A stretch of 64,000 nt of DNA from Halichoerus grypus (taxonomy: Eukaryota > Chordata > Mammalia > Carnivora > Phocidae), in NCBI RefSeq assembly GCF_964656455.1, contig NC_135715.1, positions 36,714,603 through 36,778,602 of the forward strand, read 5' to 3'. Each line of letters opens with the position of its first letter. Position 1 is the first letter of the stretch. The notes beneath the pieces are model-generated. The model made no database searches. It was not told the DNA's origin and was given only the letters and a program-made list of their open reading frames with translations. The position numbers and the translations under genes are program-made. Below, in pieces: positions 1 through 12,131 of this stretch.

Positions 1-1228
1 TTAAACATAAGAAATATGTCATTAATTAGTAAATGAAAATATAAGTGTTTGCTTGGCAAGGAGATGTAAAACAAAGATAACTACCTGATACAATTTAGAT
101 TGTTCAATTGATAATTGAAGAAAGGATATTCTAGCCCATAGAGTTGGATTACTAACCCAAATTAAAATGAACTCTTTATTATTTATTTCATTTCTTAAGA
201 AAGTGAAATTATGTAGGTAATTAGATCTATGTACTTAGTAAATTATCAAGATACTAGGTGGACTACTTTAGATTAATTACCAATTTAATCTTTAAGGGTA
301 TTTCTCTGATAACTTTAGCACTCACTGTATCAATAGTAGGAGCATTGTTGAAATTTGGATGTATGTTGCAACCTCAAGCACTTAATTATTTATTAACTCT
401 GAGTAAAATAATAGCAGAAGGAACATAGCATTTAAATTCAGAAGATCAGGATTTAAATTCAAATTATGACATTAGAGACTTAGGTTTTTGAAAAACTTGA
501 TGTTACTCTTAGTTCCAGAAATATGAAATGGTCAATAAATATGAAAGTACTGTTTTTCAGCATTATAAAAGAAAGATATGTTTAAAGAGCAATAGCCATA
601 GAAGATCTTTTTCTAATTTGTACTGAGAATAAGGTCAAAACAGAAGGGTTCACCAAGGCAGAATTCCTGGCCCACAGTGTTTGCCATACTGGGAGTTATA
701 AACAAGTAGGTAGGCAATTCCCATATAATGTCCCAAACCTTATCACGTGGAAGGTAGAGTGCTACACTATCAGGTATACTTATGGGAAGAAATTACATGG
801 ACTTAGTAGGTAAGACTCAAAGATAAATAAAAGTACTAGATGTTACAGCCAAAGGGGATGATATCATGTGAAAAAATCAGAAAGGTAAGAACTTGGGACA
901 TTGCTAAAATTGATCTGGTACTTTATGTTGAAATATTTAAACAGACAAATGATATGAAGTTTACATTTATAAAAATTAACTTTCTTTTAATGTAGTGGGT
1001 TCTTTGGAAATGGCCAAGACAGAAAACCGAAAATCCAGATAAGAAGCTGTGTAATTAAGGGCAGATTCGATCTGTTGTCCACTCATTCCTTTCTGAAGTA
1101 TTTTTTGAAAGTCTACTATGTAAATTAGTCTAAACTGAAGGAGATGTAGTGGATATAAAGCAAATTGAACAAAAGAATATGAGTAATTTCAGAATTAGAA
1201 ATGGTTGGATTTGGAGATTGTTTTTATC
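1..1228. other. Unassigned AT-rich intergenic DNA
   Basis: No gene or clear repeat seen. Positions about 405-560 read like a decayed MIR in plus orientation: a core resembling GATTTAAATTCAAATTATG is followed by a region like the MIR 'TTTCC...AAATGG' stretch. This is only a weak resemblance and could be chance in AT-rich DNA. Confidence 0.5.
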
Positions 1229-1258
1229 GTGTGTGTGTGTGTGTGTGTGTCTGTGTGT
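1229..1258. repeat. (GT)n microsatellite
   Basis: A run of about ten GT dinucleotides is followed by one interruption (TCTGTGTGTAG). It is a typical length-variable dinucleotide repeat with no associated gene. Confidence 0.95.
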
Positions 1259-4150
1259 AGAATATAAGAAGAAAGAATGCTAATGATGCTGAAAAATCCA
1301 AAGGTTGGATAATATTCAACAATTATCATTTATGTTCTAATTCTTCAAAATTTTAACACTAAGAAGTCCTCTCTGGGATATCTAGCGCCTCATGGATACT
1401 AATGGGAAGGAGGTCTTGTATCTCAAATTTAATTAGTGAAAAGCACTTTCCTAACCCCTCTCTGATAAAGCATTGGCTGATTCATTATTAAGCCTAATCA
1501 GCCAAAGACCACCCAGACAAACCTGAAGTCCCACAAATTCAGATTTGTTGATTCACAGCAAAGGGAGATGATCCAGAGCACTGAGGAATGCCCTCAAAAA
1601 ATGAGAACACAGATTCTTTTATAAGGTTCACGTTCTTGTTGAAAGATTTTGCAAAGGGCCTCAAAGAAGCAGGGATTAGTTCTGAATTTGTTGCTTTTCT
1701 CAGAAGGATTAGGATTGCCTAGGGATTAATGGTTTAGCAAGTAGAGGTCCCCAGGAATGGATAGGAATAGCAAAATAGATGTGGAACGTTATAGGGAAGA
1801 AAGCAATAATCAGTCAAACAGTGATTATTATGACATTTTACAGCTGCTGTGTGACCTTAGGAAAAACGTTTTCTGTTTATTTTGCAGCTGTTTTGACCTA
1901 TGTCTACATGTCTACTGCTATGCTGATCAATGGCAGGGCTGCATTTTTTTTTTTTTTAATCTAACCCGATTTTCATTTATTTCTGAATGGTTTTCATTCC
2001 TTCTTTGCTCTATGAAAATTTAATCAGTCCTTCCTCCACTCCCTCCCCAACTTTGATTCAGGAACCAGAGATTCATGTAGAAGGAGAAGGTCTTTGGAAA
2101 ACCCATTCTTCTGGTAAGCCCCAATAGCTGTGGTAGCAACATTCATGTGGGAGGTGGGGGCTGGCAGAAGCACAATTTGTACAGTCTTCTTACCACCAGT
2201 GATAGCAGTTCTCAGAAAAAGACTGTGATTTTGACTATCAGAACTGCTTTGGCCTATCCCAAACTCTTATCTCTGCCCATTTTCCACTCTGAACATTTGC
2301 CCACAATTCTGTGAATTTCCTAGTGAACTTTGGACAACTCTTTTCTGTTACTTCCAATACAGTGTTGTACTTTCTTCCACAGCATATATACCAAATTTGG
2401 AACAATGCAAAGTTCTTCACAAAGATAAGAGTAACAAAAGGGGTATCCAGATTTATTTCCTGGTAAATCTGGCTTTAATATGGCCTGAAGTTTAGAGTCC
2501 TGTTTCTTAAGAATATACAATTATTTTAGAATTTTAAATATTACACAAATATCTGACCATGTGAGACATTTCTAAGGCCCCTTTCAGTGGTCTTAAAAAG
2601 TATCTTTACAAATGAGGAGCTGGATCTTAGGTTTTCCTAATGTAAGAGTAAATCCAATCCAGACAATTTGGAAGTCAAACTTGGAAATTTAGACGACATG
2701 CCTTATTTCTCATTGACTATTGAACCCTTATTTGGAACTAATGTTTGCCATACATTCTTTCAAGTTCATTCTCTTCTATTCCTGGGTTACTCTGTAGTTA
2801 GGTGTCATCTAGATCAATAGGTTTCTTTGGAATAACTTCCCTATTAGGTATAGTTAGGACTTTATTAGATCTCTCCCCTTATAAGTATTTTTTAATATTT
2901 GTTCTAAAATCAATGGAAGAATAATGAAAACAAATTGTGAGTGAATGAAGATAGTGAGGAATAAGAAAGAAGTTCTTTTGAAAAACAGCAGAGAGGCATG
3001 ATTATCTTACAGATCACAAGTCAAACATTGTTTATACATATATTGCCTTTATTTCAGGTAAGATATAATAATATCTATTTTAATTGCATAATTTCTGAGT
3101 ATAACCACTTAATAGATTGTTGACAGTTTTTAAATAGTTTGAGTAATTTCACTTAATGAGAATATTATAACCAATTTGCAATAACTGCCAAAATACCAAA
3201 AATAATTATAAGAAACTCATGTATACTAGATTACCTTAATCTAGTTTCCACAAGAAATAGTTAAATTGTTGACGATAGTGGACTGTTTTTTAATGCAATG
3301 TACAAAAGTTTGCAAAACTAATGTATTATCATTTGTAATAATATTAGAAATTTCTTTTCCATGATTAATATCATATTAGTGAATGTTTCAAGGTTAAGCA
3401 AACTGGAATTATTATCTTATACAAGAATTTAAGTAACCAGATGTTACTGGATTCCAGGTTGTGATTTATTTAGTAATCATAAAGAAATAACTTATGCATG
3501 GCTTAAACTGAGCTATAGGCAAAGAAATAGCAGAGAGATATTATTTCCTCCTTCTCTGTTATCCTTCTTCACTTCGAACTTCTCTCCAGTTGTCTATGCT
3601 CTTTGTTATATACACTAAGTCTTTATCTCAGGATGGTCCTTCCACTGTGGTTTACTATTTATATAATCATGACTTTGAGGCATCTCACTTTAATAATAAG
3701 CAGAGTAATCCTAAGGTTTCGTCTCTCAGCTCTCCTTTTGAAACACTTGAATAATCCATTTTCTTGTACACACTTTTGGTCTCTTAGTCTGTCCAGGGTT
3801 CATCAGAGAACACTATTGCTAATCAGTCATGTATACTGTCTATGTGTCTTTTTTGTTTGTCTTTTGTTTTGTTTTTAACCAGAACTAAGGGCTTACTTAG
3901 AGTATACTACTTACACAGACAAAGATAACTACATGAACAGTTAATGTACAAATCAATACTTAATAGAAAAATAAAATGCTTATAAGTATGAATATCCATA
4001 GTCCATGGACAGGCATATAATCAGCAGAAAGGAAATTGTGATTATTCACTTTATGTGTGTGTGTGTTTTTATCTATCGCAAAATGGGTACATAGTACATA
4101 GAACTTACATTTCTAGTTTCAAGCATCATAATGCTAAAAAAAATTATTAA
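1259..4150. other. Unassigned intergenic DNA
   Basis: About 2.9 kb with no recognisable gene. It holds a T-run near 1945-1957, AT-rich tracts, and a short GT run near 4053-4063. The 1500-1760 and 2040-2470 parts are less AT-rich and could be old LTR or DNA-transposon remnants, but I recognise no family. The short open frames (for example 1757-2023) have no protein-like features. Confidence 0.5.
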
Positions 4151-4259
4151 GGTGTGCCTGGCTGGCTCAGTCAGAAGAGCATGCAACTTTTGATCTTAGG
4201 GTTCTGAGATTGAGCCCCACATGGGGTATACAGATTACTTAAATAAATAAAAACTTAAT
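4151..4259 (+). mobile_element. Can-SINE, short older tRNA-like form
   Basis: The head GTGCCTGGCTGGCTCAGTC is followed by a B-box-like GATTGAGCCCC and an A-rich tail with AAATAAATAAA. It lacks the long CT-rich middle of the younger SINEs, so it belongs to the short older class that stays close to the parent tRNA (probably tRNA-Lys). No clean target-site duplication (TSD) was seen. Confidence 0.85.
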
Positions 4260-4440
4260 TTTTTTTTTAAAAGAGAGAAACTAAAACCTCATTCTTTACC
4301 ACTAAGTGAAAGTGTGATTTTTTTTCTCATGTGGTTAATTAAATATTTTAATTACTGAGAAATCATGTGTAATATAAATGCTGCAAGATAAATTCAGACA
4401 TGTTATTATTAAATCAAATGATTTTAAAAGTAAAAAAAAA

Positions 4441-4635
4441 GGGGGGGGGCGCCTGGGTGGCTCAGTCGGTTAAACGTCTGCCTTTGGTTCAGGTCATGAT
4501 CTCATCGTCCTGGGATCGAGCCCCACATCCCTCTGGCTCTCTGCTCAGCAGGGAGTCTGCTTTTCCCTGTCCCTCTGTGCTCTTGTGCTCTCTCTCGCTC
4601 TCGCTCTCTCAAATAAATAAAATCTTAAAAAAAAT
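4441..4635 (+). mobile_element. Can-SINE, full length
   Basis: Starts with a G-run, then GCGCCTGGGTGGCTCAGTCG, the B-box region GGGATCGAGCCCC, a CT-rich stretch and an AAATAAATAAAATCTT tail. The flanks carry the direct repeat AAAAGTAAAAAAAA at 4427-4440 and 4636-4649. The TSD is low in complexity but consistent with L1-mediated insertion. Confidence 0.95.
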
Positions 4636-4855
4636 AAAAGTAAAAAAAATAACTACTTTAAAAAAGAATATATAGAAAATGTGACTATTGTACTTATAAT
4701 TGTACATCACTTTCAGCTTAACAGTTCAGATAAAGAATACTGCCTGGGATTACATTTCAAAGACTTTATAAATAACTTCTAATTATATCTGATATTATTT
4801 TATTATTTTTAAATGACAAAGTATGGTTTACTCCTTGATTACAAACATATTCTTT

Positions 4856-5046
4856 TTTTTTTTTTTGTTTTGTTTTGTTTTTTTTTTAATTTTATTTATT
4901 TGACAGAGCACAAGCAGAGGGAGAGAGAGGGAGAAGCAGGCTCCCTGCTGAGCAAGGAGCCCGATGTGGGACTCGATCCCAGAACCCTGGGATCATGACC
5001 TGGGCCGAAGGCAGACGCTTAACCGACTGAGCCACCCAGGCATCCC
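4856..5046 (-). mobile_element. Can-SINE, full length, antisense
   Basis: Reads as T-rich tail, GA-rich middle, then the reverse of the tRNA head (GAGCCACCCAGGCATCCC). A perfect 16-bp TSD, TACAAACATATTCTTT, lies at 4840-4855 and 5047-5062, so both insertion edges are exact. Confidence 0.97.
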
Positions 5047-5062
5047 TACAAACATATTCTTT

Positions 5063-5910
5063 ATAATACTTATCCCTCTGTGAAAATAACTATAATCTTA
5101 TGACTTTAAGGAATATTAAAGGACTATTTCTCCAACCACTATATTTTAATAATAATAGAGATAAATAATAAAAACTGATAGTTACTCAGACTCTGCTTGA
5201 ATATCTCCATTGGAAAGTAACTCATTATCTGGAAGAGGAAAGTGACTCTTTGGCCTGAAAGGAGGAATGCAGACTATTAGAAATCGATAGTTGATGTAAA
5301 GCTCAAAATTGTTTTTTGGTGAATGAATCTATAATGAATGACCCATTCATTATAGATAATATCTATAAAGCTAATTCTTCTGTATCACAATAGATCTTGA
5401 AACATTCAAAACTGATACAAATTTTCCCTTTGTAAGATTTAAATGTCCCTCGTATCTTTAAGAATTCCTCACACAACACTTCAAAAGCCTCAATATGCTC
5501 ATTGTTCTTCCTCAATATGCTCAATAGGATTTATTTTGCTTTAGTATCTTTTAAGAGGTAGTATTTATGACTGAAAACAATGCCAAGTTATAAGCAGAGA
5601 GTATCCTCTGCTTTAATACAATAAAGGAAATGTTTGGTTACAATAAAAAAGGCAAAATATTGCTCTTGTTATTATTTTGATAATCTCAGATCATCAAGAC
5701 ATATGAATAGAAAGAATAATGTGGCTGGCTAGTGATTTTTATATCATTTTAAAGATATACTGTTTAGTTATTGATTCAACATTTACTCATAGGAGAGGTT
5801 ATGTTTTGCATGTCGGAGGATTGAGAGACAAGACATCTGCAGGTACTGCTCAGCTTCTCCAAAGCTGGCGCTATTCACTGCTGGTGGTAATGCAAAATGG
5901 TATAATCAGT
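5063..5910. other. Unassigned DNA with a short perfect hairpin
   Basis: No gene or known repeat recognised. A perfect inverted repeat with 14-nt arms (ATCTATAATGAATG at 5327-5340, its complement at 5344-5357) and a 3-nt loop is present. It is AT-rich and I assign it no function. Confidence 0.5.
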
Positions 5911-6231
5911 GTCAAAGACAAAATGCATAGGACAATTAAGGCTATGCTTTAACTCAGGTTATTGCAATAGGGATAATGTTCATTAATGAACAATGTCTCA
6001 AAGAAAAGAAAGAAGCCTGAGTTTTTAGAAAGGCAAATAAACAAGGGAGTCATCCTTGAGTCTTACGAGAGTCATCAAGGAGAGAAGGGAATGGTTTCAT
6101 CTCAGGATACATGAGTGCAAGGTGGTCTTTAAAGTTAGTTATTCCCCTGGATATAAGAGGGAGGTGGGAATTTTAACCATTGTTGCTTTCCAGGAGCACA
6201 AGGCTCAGGTATAATTCAATGTTGTCACCAC
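5911..6231. repeat. Dispersed repeat of unknown family, copy A
   Basis: Aligns along its length with 9446-9805 in the same orientation. Shared blocks include TCAAAGACAAAATGCA near the start, 'GCAATA.GGA.A..TTCATTAATGA' near the middle, 'AAACAAGG.A.TCAT', and 'GGCTCAGG' near the end. The pair is clearly diverged but collinear, so this is an old interspersed repeat, possibly an LTR fragment. I cannot name the family. Confidence 0.75.
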
Positions 6232-7099
6232 TATGATAAAATGAAAAAGAGAAATATTAATATAAAAGTTTGTATAAAAGTAAAGAGCCAGAGGTGCCCT
6301 GAGGCAACCATTCCATTGGATTTCAAGAGGTCAGCAGAGGAAAATTACTAAGTTATCAGCACTACTCATTGAGTTTATTGAAGCTAGGATATTAATGCTC
6401 TGGGGGATGATATCTATATTTTTGGTATAAAGGCATACATAATCTGAACATTTTACTAGAGGCAAGACAGTGGTTTGTGTAGGGAGAAATCCAGTCCATG
6501 CATAGTCTGTTGTGGTGATGAGTCCTTTGAGGTTTACATCAAGTTATCAGGCTTCAGATTGCAGGGCTTCCTCAGAACCTGGGAGAAGTGGTCAGGTGAA
6601 GGCAATCTAGAGTACTGGTAGGGATCTGGGCAGTCAGGATTTAGTTCTCTGTGAGGATGAATCAGATGAAAATGAGAAAAAATTGGAAACATTTTTGTTT
6701 TAGTTGGAGAAAATTTGGACCACTGTAGATGGATATTGAAGGAAACTGGATGAATTAAAAATTTAAGCAAGATGACAAGATCTAACCCAACTTATGGGTA
6801 GATACAAAAGCTAGGTTTTTTGTTTGTTCATTTTTCTCCACACAATGGCGGAGGAAGTCAATTAAATCTCTATTAGGCAAGCCAGAATTTGTACATTCAT
6901 GAGTTACCTGCATTTTATGAAGACCTGCAAAATAGTTCAAAGACAATGAACAGGCTCAGGATCCAGAAGGGAGTATTATAGCTTTTCATTGATAAATCAA
7001 AATTTCTCTCTACAGTCATTCCCTACCCCTCCCAACTGATTAAAGATGATCTCAAAGAAAGATTATTCTTTATCACACACACACAAGTCTTCAGACAAA
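6232..7099. other. Unassigned DNA downstream of repeat copy A
   Basis: No gene recognised. The base composition is more balanced than in its neighbours and includes a 78-codon minus-strand frame (6534-6770) with no recognisable domain. It may be the continuation of the element to which 5911-6231 belongs, for example internal retroviral-like sequence, but no motif supports that. Confidence 0.4.
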
Positions 7100-7115
7100 A
7101 TATATAGTAATCCTG

Positions 7116-7316
7116 GGGCGCCTGGGTGGCTCAGTCGTTAAGCGTCTGCCTTCAGCTCAGGTCATGGTCCCAGGGTCCTGGGATCGAGCCCCGCATTGGG
7201 CTCCCCGCTCTGCGGGAGGCCTGTTTCTCCCTCTCCCACTCGCCCTGCTTGTGTTCCCTCTCTCGCTGTGTCTCTGTCAAATAAATAAATAAAATCTTAA
7301 AAAAAAAAAAATATAT
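7116..7316 (+). mobile_element. Can-SINE, full length, young-type
   Basis: GGGCGCCTGGGTGGCTCAG head, 'CTGCTCTGCGGGAGGCC' middle, and a 'CTTGTGTTCCCTCTCTCGCTG' type 3' part. The perfect 16-bp TSD ATATATAGTAATCCTG is at 7100-7115 and 7317-7332. Confidence 0.97.
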
Positions 7317-7332
7317 ATATATAGTAATCCTG

Positions 7333-8052
7333 AGATCTAATTTACTATGAATATACCAAGTATATGTCTAGAAAATACCAAGAATGTATTAGGAATATCA
7401 GGTGAGATATTAAGTAAGTAGGTAGTAGATACTGAACATCTGTATATTAATAAAATCCATAAATAAATGATGTGAATCCCCAAATGAAAACCACTTACTG
7501 AGAAGGTATTACATTAAAATTAAAGAAGTTAGGACAAGTTAACATTTAAAAAGGTAAATGAAATTATGATTGATAGCACTCTACTGTTGTATGATTTCAG
7601 TCAAAGTGGATCTAAACTCTCATATATAGAAACATACCATAAACTATGAGGGCATTGCTGACTTTCTAGGAATTTCCCAAACATCATACGGTTTCTTAAC
7701 TATTTACACTAATAATGTTTCTCAAGCAAATTTAACTCAGAGAAGGGTGAGTTTCTCTTTTTATTTGAGAACTCTTTTCATGTGACACATTAATAGCACC
7801 ATATCAAATAAACCTAATTATTTCTACTACCTCTCTTTTAACAAGTTAAAGGAACATACTGCAATTTGCCAAGGCCCTCTGGGAAATATCAAAGACAATT
7901 TTAGGTTCAAAAGACAAAATTAAGATTAAATTTTCAGAAGATAAAATATAGAAAATTGTTAGGAGATTTGAACACTTGATTAAGATAGAATCACAAGTAA
8001 CTAAGAAACAGTATTTGGCAGCCTATTTGTCCAAAGTAACAAAAAACGTTTT
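7333..8052. other. Unassigned AT-rich DNA
   Basis: No gene or repeat recognised between two SINE insertions. Confidence 0.5.
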
Positions 8053-8064
8053 AAAAGTAAACAG

Positions 8065-8240
8065 TGGATGCCTGGGTGGCTCAGTCAGTTAGGTGTCTGC
8101 CTTCAGCTCGGGTCATGATCCAGGGGTCCTGGTCCTGCTCAGTGGGGAGCCTGCTTCTTCCTCTTCCTGCCACTCCCTGTGCTTGTGCTCTCTCTTGCTC
8201 TCTTTATCTCTGGCAAATAAATAAATAAAATCTTTAAAAA
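8065..8240 (+). mobile_element. Can-SINE with internal deletion
   Basis: Normal head (GATGCCTGGGTGGCTCAG) and tail, but roughly 22 bases are missing around the B-box and ATCGGGCT region: GGTCCTGG runs straight into TCCTGCTCAG. The TSD is imperfect: AAAAGTAAACAG at 8053-8064 against AAAAGTGTAAACAG just after the tail (8241-8254). Confidence 0.92.
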
Positions 8241-8424
8241 AAAAGTGTAAACAGAAGAAGAACATGACTAATAGAACCTTCACTGTTCCCTAAGTGAGAA
8301 ACTTTTGTTTTCTTATGTAAACAAGGGCGTAATAAAACCAATACAAACATTGGAAGGTTGTTCTGGTAAGACACAATACCTACTATCTAGTCAGATTAGA
8401 CAGAAAGTAAAGAATAATCTTTTA

Positions 8425-8624
8425 GGGGCCTGGGTGGCTCAGTCGTTAAACGTCTGCCTTCGGCTCAGGTCATGATCCCAGCGTCCTGGGATCAAGCCTC
8501 GCATCGGGCCCCCTGCTCCGCGGGGAGCCTGCTTCTCCCTCTCCCACTCCCTCTGCTTGTGTTACCTCTCTCTCTCGCTGTGTCTCTCTCTGTCAAATAA
8601 ATGAATAAAATCTTAAAAAAAAAA
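8425..8624 (+). mobile_element. Can-SINE, full length, young-type
   Basis: The head lacks the usual CGC after the initial Gs (GGGGCCTGGGTGGCTCAG). The middle 'CTGCTCCGCGGGGAGCC' and 3' part match the young class. Perfect 16-bp TSD AAAGAATAATCTTTTA at 8409-8424 and 8625-8640. Confidence 0.97.
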
Positions 8625-8743
8625 AAAGAATAATCTTTTACAACCTTTTATTAAGAGTAATAATGCAAGAAACTTTTTTTTAACAGAAAATAAAATTCTA
8701 GTTTTGCATCAATATAATATTTGATTCTAAGGTTTTTTTTGGA

Positions 8744-8873
8744 GAATTATTTATTTATTTATTTACTTACTTACTTATTTATTTAGTTAGGTTCCTTGCC
8801 CAACATGGGGCTTGAACTCACAACCCTGAGATTAAGAGTTGCATGCTCCACCAACTGAGCCACCCAGGCTCCC
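8744..8873 (-). mobile_element. Can-SINE, short older form, antisense
   Basis: A TTTA/TTAC-rich tail is followed by GGTTCCTTGCCCAACATGGG and the reversed head GAGCCACCCAGGCTCCCC. The tail has expanded into a TTTA/CTTA tetranucleotide tract (8747-8786). A 79-codon minus-strand frame running into this element is a SINE artefact. Confidence 0.9.
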
Positions 8874-9445
8874 CTACAGGAGGGGTTTAAAGGAGATTTG
8901 TAGTCTAATTGGTAACAGCCCATCTGGAGATAGGAGAATATTACACACTTCCAGAAACTTAAATATATAGACTCACAGAGAGAGATCACAGCTTCAATTC
9001 TAAAATATCCACTGAAAGCCAAGCATACTCACAGAAGTACAAAACTCAATGGTTTATATCAAAGAACTGTTCTTTTCCCATTAAATTCAAATTCTTAATT
9101 TGAACTCAAAATTGACAAATAGAAAGAAAAACAAACCAGATTCTCTGTTGCCTTTCACCCAACAGAGACAAGATCTTTATAAACCATCTATTTAAAGAGA
9201 TCACCAAATGATCAGGCTATAATACCAAAATAAGCTGGCACCAGATACAAAAATAAATTCTTGCCATGTCCTTTTTGTCTCTTGGAGTGCTCAAAAGTAT
9301 CAAAATCAGTTCCTGATCAGGAGCTCACCATTGAGTTCTCTTGGAGTTAGGAGAGGAGTACAAGACCAAGAGGTCTTGTTGACTCAGTGCAGTAAATAGA
9401 AATCTAAAAGTGAGATCCAATCCATCTAAATCATGGTGCCAAATT
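8874..9445. other. Unassigned DNA
   Basis: No gene or known repeat recognised. It may include the upstream part of the repeat copy that follows. Confidence 0.45.
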
Positions 9446-9805
9446 CTCAAAGACAAAATGCACCAGACAATTAGGGTGATGGTTTTATTCAAGCTGTTGC
9501 AATAAGGACAGCATTCATTAATGAGGAGTGTCCCAAAGAAAAGGAAGGTGGCCTGGGATTTGTAGAGACAAGTAAACAAGGAAATCATCTGAGAATCTTA
9601 TGGGAGTCATGAGGAAAAATGAAGAGAATATTTATCTTGGAATATGCAAGGATAAAATGATCCTTTGTGGATAGCTATTTCTCTTAAACATGAAAGGATA
9701 GTGGGGGGAGAGTTTAGAAAACAAAAGTTTTGGGTGACTTCTTAACCTATCACTGTTTTCTAGGACCATAGAGCTCAGGCAGTAATTATGACCCCACAGT
9801 TACTT
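9446..9805. repeat. Dispersed repeat of unknown family, copy B
   Basis: Diverged, same-orientation partner of 5911-6231 (shared anchors are listed there). The order of matched blocks is preserved over more than 300 bp, which excludes simple-sequence similarity. An 87-codon minus-strand frame across it has no protein-like features. Confidence 0.75.
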
Positions 9806-9839
9806 TCCCACATATTAACACAAGTAATTAAAATATATG

Positions 9840-9965
9840 CCTACAAAAATACCTGCGTACAAATACTTGTAATTGCTTTATTTTTAATAGCCATCAACAT
9901 GTGAAAGTATTTAATATATAACTATATATATTTAATTGGATAGTTGTATATTACTCTATGTATAT
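9840..9965 (+). mobile_element. Possible old LINE-1 fragment
   Basis: The stretch TACTTGTAATTGCTTTATTTTTAATAGCCATCAACATG resembles the LINE-1 ORF2 C-terminal phrase encoding 'ALFTIAK' and its surroundings, in decayed form. AT-richness limits confidence. Confidence 0.35.
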
Positions 9966-10254
9966 ATGCCATAAAACTATAGACAAAATATGTGTATTTT
10001 TATGAAAACTATATCTATATCTAATTTATCTAACATATTTATTTTAAAAACATATTCGAGAAAATTAACACTTTATTGTACTTTAAAATAATTGAAATGC
10101 CTGGGGAGAAAAAGTTTGTTTTGAGCTTAAATACCGACAAAAAATAAATAATCCTCTTGTTCATTCTCCTACAAAAACCATCTTTCCTTTCATACAATTT
10201 ATTTTTCAATAAACATTGATACGTATTATAGTGGAAGGTAAGGGAGGCCATATG

Positions 10255-10445
10255 CAAAGTGGTAAAGAGCAGAGCTTTAGAATGAGATTGCCTCCATTCA
10301 AATCCTATTTCCACTTCTAACTAGCTGTAACTAACTAGCTGTAAGACCTTGAGCAAATCTCTAAAATTCTCTGTAAGTGGCAATGATAGTAGCAGAATAT
10401 ATAATATATTACTAGGGTTAAATATGTGAAAAGCACTTACTTTAT
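10255..10445 (+). mobile_element. MIR (tRNA-derived ancient SINE)
   Basis: Matches the MIR order in plus sense: GTAAAGAGCAGAGCTTTAG, then 'TTCAAATCC', then 'ACTAGCTGTAA.ACCTTGAGCAAAT', then a 'CTGTAAGTGG' block and a 'GTGAAAAGCACTTA' end. A small tandem duplication of TAACTAGCTG (about 10318-10340) is internal. The element predates placental radiation. Confidence 0.8.
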
Positions 10446-10674
10446 TTATTTTTCTTGTCTCTTCTTCTTCTTTTATAATTATTGAAATCAGTAAAAAGAA
10501 AAAAATACAACTCTAGTGCTGCATTAAATATGTGGGCTATAAAAAGAAAAAAAAATAGGACAAAGACCTTTTCCATAAGCATGTTGTAATCCTAGAAAAA
10601 CTATTAGAAAACAAACATAATGAGGTACAGCCTAAGCTAATAGAGGCAAAAATACTCAATTAATTCAACAGAAG

Positions 10675-11185
10675 TCATTTGATCCAACAAAATTTCACTC
10701 GTAGGTATTTACCCAAGAGAAATGAAAACATATGTCCACAAAAACATTGGAAGTAAGCCAAATGTCCATCAACAGATTCTGTATAAACAAATCTTGGCAT
10801 ATGTATATAATCCATTACTAACCAGCAATAAAACAGGAACAAATTAATGATACTGTCATAACAAAATGATTAATCTCAAAAATATTATGCTGGATGAATA
10901 AAGCCAGAAACAAAATATACGAATTGTACTATTTCACTAATGTGAAGTCCTTGGATAGGCAAAACAAAATATCATGTTACAAATCAGATCAGTGTAGATT
11001 GGGGATAGGAGTGAGGAAGGTTTGACTGCAAATGGGTATGAGAGAATATTTTTCTTTGGTGGCTATATTTTATATTTTGTTTCAGGTATTGGTTATATAG
11101 CTGCATACATTTGTTAAAACTCACTGAATTAAACATGCAATATGTTCATTTTCTTTTATGTAACATACACTTCAATAGAATTCAT
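10675..11185 (+). mobile_element. Old LINE-1 (L1M) 3' end
   Basis: Carries the ordered ORF2-end and 3' UTR phrases of mammalian-wide L1: GGTATTTACCCAAGAGAAAT, 'CCAAATGTCCATCAACAG', 'ATTATGCTGGATGAATAAAGCCAGA', 'GATCAGTGTAGATTGG', then 'TACATTTGTTAAAACTCACTGAA' and 'TACACTTCAATAGA'. It is full of stops and indels, and 5'-truncated. L1MB/L1MC-like by memory of the 3' UTR. Confidence 0.85.
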
Positions 11186-12131
11186 TAAAGCAGACACATA
11201 CACATGGAGAGATAGAGCTTATAAAAATTAGATTAATGTTTCACTAGTGTATATAAGAGATGATAAAGTCAGGATCATGGATGATATGACCTATGTTTTA
11301 CTGTCTAATGAGTAGACAATAACTGCATAGATTTTGGCCCCTATGAGACATTGAAAGTACAAGATTAAAGAGCAATCTTTGAACAAGTTTCAATAGAAGC
11401 AGTAGATGTTATGGAAAATCAAGAAAATTGGTGTCAAAATGAAAAAGAATATAAAATTTTATGAAAAGTGGGTGTTGCATCTTTTACATATTGCAGGGAT
11501 GTCCGCATTTATAGTAGTGGGCTCTTACATCATTGGTTGCTGTGGAGAAGTTATTAATGTAATGATGGGTCAAGAATCCAAATTGTTTTGGTTTGAAGTA
11601 TGAATGAAAGGCTTGAACAAGATAGTGAAGACATCTTGTGAAGAACAAAAAATAGTTCTGTAACTAGAGAGCTTGTTGTGCAACTAAAGAGTTGTAGACA
11701 ACAGTATATTTACATGCTCAGTGGAAGGACTCAATAAAATGCATGAGGCTAGGGGTACAGGGAAAGGCATAAATGGCTGAGCACTTGGTCTGATGTTTAG
11801 GGGTAATGTCTAGGTCAAAATAGGAAGAGTTAATACTGAATCATAGGAATGACAATTTATTAGATGTGATATAAAGGAATAAACAAAGTTGTGAAGCCAA
11901 AATCTTTTCATGTATCTTTATGTATGTAAGATATATATGGAGAAATTTTCTATCCGTTCTTTGTAAATTTATTTTTACTTCAGTAATTGCTTAACTAAAA
12001 AGCTCAAAGATAAGGGAAACTATATTTCCTTTTTGTTCACTGAAGGTAATGATTTAATAGCATAAACTCTTCATGTAGTTTATTAATCAGAAAATGCATA
12101 ATTTAATAAATTTCAATCGTTTTTCATATTC
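11186..12131. other. Unassigned DNA
   Basis: No gene or known repeat recognised. A 65-codon plus frame at 11406-11603 has no domain and no coding-like context. Confidence 0.5.
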
